Below, piece by piece: positions 58,611 to 64,000 of a stretch of DNA of 64,000 nt. Source of the DNA: Zygnema circumcarinatum. Lineage: Eukaryota > Streptophyta > Zygnematophyceae > Zygnematales > Zygnemataceae. The stretch covers positions 1,450,254 to 1,514,253 of the forward strand of contig CM074807.1 in NCBI GenBank assembly GCA_037447605.1, given 5' to 3'. The translations under genes were made by a program, and so were the position numbers. The notes under the pieces are model-generated. The model saw only the letters and a program-made list of their open reading frames with translations, ran no database searches and was not told the origin of the DNA. Every line of letters begins with the position of its first letter. The stretch's first letter is position 1.

Positions 58611-60076
58611 ATGGCTCGGGAGTCGTCTCCCACACGTGTGTTGATGGGCCCTGAGGCGTCAGAACTTGCAAGCCCGTCGCTGCTGAAGTTTGGAAGCTCC
58701 GCGCAATGGAGCACAGTCATGGGAACGGCTTTGAAGGGATGGCAGTCTTGGGAGCTTCCTGGACCTGTCTCTGTTCTTTCGTCCAAGTCCCTGCTCTGCT
58801 CTGATGGCGAAAGTGGCGGATCTGCGTGCCTGGAGTCTCTTGCGCTTTCGCATCAGGGGACGGGCGCCTCTCTGCTCTCACTGCTCGGGACGTTTCCTTC
58901 CACAGTCGAGGCGTGGACGGCGGCGACCAGCCACGCGTTTCAGTTCTTTCTGTGGGACAATTGGCTGAGAAACCATGGCAAATCTGAGGAATTCAAGGAG
59001 TTTGCGGAGTTTTTGGGCGATCTTGAAAGGTCTGCAATGCCGGCACAGAGTCTGGAAGCGACTGTTGTGGATGGGAGGAATGTCTTCCCTGTACGGCTCG
59101 ACAGAAAGTATCCCGGGAAACGGCGCAGCTTTGTCGCAGCAGTTCATAGCCTGGCAGCAATCGGAGGGGAAGGGGAGTGTGGCGGCTGGTGGTTGAGGCG
59201 ATACCTGCGAGAATGGCGCGTTTATGCCTCTGTAAGTGATATTTGGGCGTCGATGTTAGTGAAGGTAGAGAAAATTGAATTTTTGGCATGAAGAGTCCAG
59301 AATTTAGTTTTTCCTTTGTCCTTGCTGTCCCTCTTGTCCTGTCGTCCGATTCCAGTGCCTGCAACTGTTGATCGTGCCCAGATCTAGCAGAGGTTGTCCT
59401 TGACATGACAGGGTGCAGGGTGCTGATACGTTGACTTGTTTTACAACTGCAGAACGGATTGGAGCTTCAATCTCAGCTGATACAGCAGTGTGCCGACGGC
59501 AAAACGCCTGCGTTGGACGCCTTTCTTGAGTGCAAAGCGCTGACCTGCGGTGCTTGTAAATGGCTCCTTCTTGCTGCTCATAACAGGGGCTTGGCGCCAC
59601 TGGATGAGGAAACCCATGACGCACTGCTGCCTCTGCTGGCCATGGCTTCTATGGCGCTGGCCCTGCACAACGACGTCGTCTTGTTCGCAAAGAGCCGTCA
59701 GAAAAACCTGAGCTCCCTCAACAGTGCGGTTGTATACGACCACGAACAAGCCACTCTTGTTTATAACTTAATTTTGGGTTTGTTTGTCGAGGAAAGGGCC
59801 TCCTTGCTGGACGAGGGCCGCTGGCTTTCAGGGGAGCAGAGGAGGAGGGCACAGCAGGTAGTTGAAGTGATAGAATCCAGCATGTATGGAATCCATTCTT
59901 GGCACAAAATTGTGTTACGACGGCATAACAGGGAAGTGAAGGGAACGGCATTATACGAAGAAGATTGCTTCGATTTGAGCTCGGCGCCGAGCTGGATGGC
60001 TCCGCACATTCGTGGAGCAGTGGCTAGTGTTGTCAGAAAAGTGATAGCGGCCTCCGGTCACTCGCTTAACTGCTGA
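58611..60076 (+). CDS. Microbial-type terpene synthase-like protein, metal motifs degenerate
   Basis: Two exons, 58611-59231 and 59453-60076, join in phase for 414 residues. The layout resembles class I microbial-type terpene synthases (MTPSL): an early FFLWDNWLR stretch at about residue 127 where these enzymes have an aromatic run plus DDxxD; an Arg/Trp-rich helix region (RRYLREWRVYAS) at the exon junction; PALDAFLECKALTCGACKWL at the place of the 'eYlxxRxxtxG' helix; NDVVLFAKSRQ where the NDxxSxxxE metal motif is expected; and a late SWHKIVLRRHN like the terminal W...RY segment. Both metal motifs are incomplete: DDxxD reads DNWLR and NSE keeps only ND. No transit peptide is evident. The assignment rests on pattern recall; an alternative is an unrelated all-alpha protein. 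Confidence 0.6.
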
Positions 60077-61969
60077 AAGTGCTTGTTATAAATAGTAGTA
60101 TTATCCATTGTTTTTGTGTTAAATAGTGCAGCTTTGCTTGTTATATGTTGTTTGGAGTAAAGTAGATCGCAGTTCTGTTCTGTTCTGTTTATTGGTTTAT
60201 TGCTTTGTTGATTTCCTTTGCATATACAGGATAGCAAGCCGAATAAGCCAGGAATTACATGTAGTTATTCAATTCAGTAAAGCTCGTCCTGCTTTGAAGA
60301 AGCATGACCTCTTCGACTTTCCTTGAATCTGCAGGTTTCGTGAAAGATCGTTGATGATGATAAAAACTGAATGTTCATTCCTCTTCTAAACGCCTGTGTT
60401 TGATTAGACCGCGTTGTCCTCTAACGTTTTTCTCCACGCCCTGAAGTGGAGCCCTGGACTCCTGCGGTGATGGGGCACAGTCACCCTTCTTCATTCTGTG
60501 GACCCCTGAAGTCTGTATCTTGGAAAGCTTTCAATTTTCACGGGTCGGAACATTGGATCGACAATTGGAATGGTTTGCGAACCGTTGATTCGCAACCCAG
60601 CCAGCCATTGGCAATGGTACCAACCATTAGATTTAATGGTTGCCAAGTATGGGCAATGATTGACAACCATTGGCTTGGAACCATTGCTGTCAAACCAAAA
60701 CACCATTGCCAATGGTTGTGACCATTGGATGTGAATGGTTTCGAGCCATTGGACATCCAACCATTGCCATTCAATGGTTGTCCAATGGTTGCCGGATCAA
60801 TGGTCCGACCTGCGAAAGCTTTATCTGCGAAATACTAATTACATTGCAAGCTTTCGAGCTTCTGCTTTTTTCCTTTTTGAACTGATTGGTCCTTGCTCAC
60901 GCCCATGACCATGTTTTGGCAAATGAAAGTCAGTCGATGTATGACAGCATCCACGACGGCCCTTTCTGAAGGCTCCCACGAAGGGCCGCGGCTCGGTTGG
61001 CCGCTCCGTTTGAAGGATGCATTTGAGCCGTCGGATAGTGACCACTTGCGATCGGCGCATCGCCACCACCGGTTGATATCGCGGGGGCAATCTGACGATC
61101 TCCCCTCTCCGCAGGCGCAGGCAGTCGGGAAAATTTGCCTCAAAAATTTCTATTATTTATTTTTCATGTGCATCGCGCGCATCCACACCGTCGATTGGTG
61201 CTCGCGCTGAGGACGCATCTTGTCCGTTCAAGCGGACGCATCGTGCACATCTGTCCAGTGTCCACTTCAAAAATTTGATTTGACACGGAGACGAGGGTGA
61301 CTATATCGAGGTACTCGCGATGGACCAGCCGAAGGGGACATAGAAAGGCGCATTGCTCTGCGATACGACCAAACAGACGGGAAGAAGAGGGGAACCTACA
61401 AAAAAACGAAACCAAATCAAACTAAACCCCATGAAACAAAACTGAATGACGGGTGGGTAACCATTGGGGGCAAACACTCGCCCATTTAAAAGCTCACCAC
61501 ATCGGACAAAATGCGTATGTAGCAACTTGGGAATGGCCAATGCCTTTCAAGATTAGCTTCAAGGTTCCGACACGCAACCATATAAACCAAAGCCCCAATG
61601 GACATAAATATTCTATTCTTAATGCAAGGTTGAAATCATCAGTGTAGCTGTTACCACCCCTCTGCCAAGCAGTGATTCGTCCTCTGCGCAGGCGTGCACT
61701 TCAATGGTGCACGGCCAAATAGAGGTGCCCACGCCCATGACGTACATTTACGAAACTGAAAACGGGTTACGAAATTCGCCCTCAAATAAATCAATCGCAC
61801 CTTCCTTAGGGCATCAAATAATTTTCCTGCACCGCCATTCAAACTCACTTGGCCAAGCCATTCTGTCCTCCATTCGCAAAGCCAGCAGCAACGAGTCTGC
61901 AATGACGTCACTGCGTTCAGCCTTTGCGTTTACATACGTCAGTTGCCTTTTTCAAGCATACAGCCTCCT
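60077..61969. other. Intergenic, tail-to-tail (terpene synthase-like / PDI)
   Basis: About 1.9 kb with no coding exon recognised. The palindromic CCATTGG array is listed separately. From 61.0 to 61.25 kb there is GC-rich sequence of unknown nature. Confidence 0.5.
60598..60814. repeat. CCATTGG/CAATGG inverted-repeat array
   Basis: Over about 215 bases the words CCATTG, CAATGG, AACCATT and AATGGTT occur around twenty times in both orientations, often as palindromes such as GCCATTGGCAATGGTACC and ACACCATTGCCAATGGTTGT. No unit length is constant. It could form many alternative hairpins. No protein signal. Confidence 0.8.
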
Positions 61970-64000
61970 TCACAGCTCATCCTTGACACGAGAGGCGTCC
62001 TCGTCCTCTCTAGCAAATCGAAGCTCTTTCTGCTCAGCAACTTCCTCCACTAGCGGTTCCTTCGCCAACTCGCCCTTCTTTGGCAGAGTGAACGGGATCT
62101 TGGCATTTTGTTTGAGGAACTTGGTCAGTGCCTTGAGAGTATGCCCTTCAGCGGTAATCTGTGAGAGCAAAGGAACCAGGAATCGCTGCGTTAGGCGGAC
62201 CTTGCGAGGCACACGATATGTCAGCAGCTTCCTAGTGCTTGTATGAGGAGAAGACCTTGATTGGTTGTCTCTAGTTGCTGAGACTGCGCTTTCTACCACG
62301 TCATTCTACTCAAAAATTCTGCTTACCGGGTCCCCAGACTTGTTTCCAGCGGGGAAGAAGTAAAGTGTGGGGAAGCCCTCGATCTGCATTCAACACACAC
62401 AGGGAACACACAAGATTATGCATAGTACGCACGTACTTTTGGTGGTGAGAAATATAGCATTTCTTGAGGATGTACAGTCAGCCTCAGTCAAAGAAAACTT
62501 GTAAATGGACGCCACAGCTGAATATAAACTAGATATAATTTAACTCCATGAGCCCATCCCTGACTTCAGTGTCAAGGCCTCAGAAGCATCAGGATCGCAT
62601 CAGCATCAGCCAGCCGTGTGCCAAGGTCTGAATGAACTGACTCACAAAGTGCACAAATCCATACTATGGCAGATGCGACAGCACTCGAAGGATGGTGGCT
62701 CTAAATTTCAAGTTGGAGCTTTTCTTCGTCAAGTCAGACCAACAGCAAACACGTGCGCTACAGCCACTGCTCAATCAAATCAAGTGCAGAAAAGGTTTGC
62801 GGTTTGAAGAACTCCTTTGCACCCACCTTCACTCTCTGATGCTCATTAGTTGTTCCATCCATTTTCGCGATCACAACACTATCAATTATGCTGAAGCGCT
62901 TCCCCAGCTTCTCATACACAGGAGCCAGCTTTTTGCAGTGACTACACCACGGTGCATACACCTGTCACGCCAAAGCTCTCTGTCAGAGACACACCCATCA
63001 ATTGGCCAATCCAGGTCCAACAAGCTTCTTAGTAACACTAATTCACGAATTAGTCTCGCTTAATGGCTGCAAAGCCCTTGCATCACTTAAACCTCAGCAC
63101 AGTCATTAACTCCATACAAGATATCTACGTCTACACCTTTGCTTAATTGTTCTCTGGATGTTGAGTACTCGGTGCCCCCAGACTTTGTGGGAGAACCTAT
63201 CTCTGAAAGAAGGTTTGCCTTTATTAAAAGATGACCCGTGAGCAAACACTTAGCACATACAGCAGACCCTGGAGAAAAGTAAGAATTTCTGACGAAACGC
63301 CAAAAATTGAATGACTGAAACACGCAGAGTTACTCTAAGATCGCCTCGCATATGTGTGATGACAATTGATGACATGATGACATGATGACAATTGCAATTT
63401 ATATTTTCTCAGCAAATTGATATTTATTTTTATCTCAGTGGATTCTCCATGGAAAGGCTTAGACGTCCAAGTGAAACAAGAAAATCCATAAAATAAAAGA
63501 CAGGGTTTCCGAATGAAAATGTTCAAGAACAAAGGTGCCAGGAAAAAGCATCGTTTCACATTGCTTACTGCCTTTTATCAAAATGTTCTTAGAGTGTTCA
63601 AATGTTCTCCCCACCATATGATCCTGTGTGAGTAGACCTTGCCTTGGTCACAACAAAAGTTATGACAATGTTCGGCTATTTTTGCAATTTTTTTAGAACC
63701 AGTAACTTCCAGTGGTGCAGAAAGAAGAGATTCAGGGCAGTACCTCAAGAAGAACATCTCTCGAGTCGTCGAGAACAATTGCATCAAAGGTTGTTCCCAC
63801 GACAATCTTTACATTACCATCATTCTGTTCAGGAACCCAAGATCCCGCATACATCAGTTTAAGATTAGACCTACCCTGCCATCGTAGTCAACATCATGAC
63901 GCTCTTCAAGACGCGAGGGGCTGACTCGCAAATGCCACAAGGTGCAATTCTCTTTCCTGGCAAGAGAACCAGAAATAGAATTCTTGCCATATTGATGCAG
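61970..64000 (-). CDS. Protein disulfide isomerase, 3' part, partial
   Basis: C-terminal part of an ER-lumenal PDI that forms and rearranges disulfides. Exons on the minus strand: about 63745-63865 (NDGNVKIVVGTTFDAIVLDD), about 62812-62962 (YAPWCSHCKKLAPVYEKLGK, VVIAKMDGTTNEH), 62329-62385 (IEGFPTLYFFPAGNKSGDP) and 61970 to about 62160 (EGHTLKALTKFLKQNAKIPF, ending KDEL). The C-terminal KDEL is an ER-retention signal. This is the second catalytic thioredoxin domain (a') and tail. The active site reads CSHC where classical PDI has CGHC. The N-terminal half lies beyond the window end; sequence from 63.9 to 64.0 kb is probably intron. Confidence 0.92.

Overview
The window is nuclear DNA from a photosynthetic green eukaryote. 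All large genes are split by GT-AG introns of about 100-1400 bp. Several products are plastid-targeted or typical of the green lineage: GUN4, plastid ribosomal protein PSRP5, a plant-type PP2C/cyclic-nucleotide-binding/kinase fusion, a plant YAK1 kinase and a plastid metallo-hydrolase-like protein. Gene content, short intergenic spaces (13 genes and one pseudogene in 64 kb), the microbial-type terpene synthase-like gene and scattered TTTTTAGGG motifs fit a compact streptophyte alga or non-seed plant. The species cannot be fixed from the sequence.

Layout: 29-1729 (+) 3' end of coatomer gamma; 3422-11154 (-) PP2C/CNB/kinase fusion; 11155-14956 long divergent intergenic region rich in ACGT and TGACGTCA sites; 14957-18336 (+) SURF6; 18933-20838 (-) RPS16; 21474-24071 (+) RPL13; 24893-25589 (+) PSRP5, with an inverted broken copy of its second exon at 26449-26636 (-); 27348-30237 (-) metallo-beta-lactamase-fold plastid protein; 30611-32213 (+) DnaJ-type zinc-finger protein; 32939-38093 (-) DDI1; 40226-41125 (-) GUN4; 41776-44516 (+) ATP23; 46372-54310 (+) YAK1; 55718-56418 (-) decayed repeat-associated ORF; 58611-60076 (+) terpene synthase-like gene with eroded metal motifs; 61970-64000 (-) 3' part of a protein disulfide isomerase.

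Many neighbours are divergent pairs with short shared promoters (RPS16/RPL13, metallo-hydrolase/DnaJ, GUN4/ATP23). Genes at 14.9-25.6 kb form a ribosome group: SURF6 (rRNA processing), RPS16, RPL13 and PSRP5. Several products act in plastids or mitochondria (PSRP5, metallo-hydrolase, DnaJ-type protein, GUN4, ATP23). Coatomer gamma and PDI belong to the secretory pathway, and YAK1 and the PP2C/kinase fusion to signalling.

The items most worth a second look are a three-copy dispersed element whose reading frame is kept across copies, the eroded terpene synthase, the inverted PSRP5 copy, and a dense palindromic CCATTGG/CAATGG array at about 60.6-60.8 kb. Exon limits were set by eye from splice consensus, reading phase and remembered family sequence; no alignment was run.
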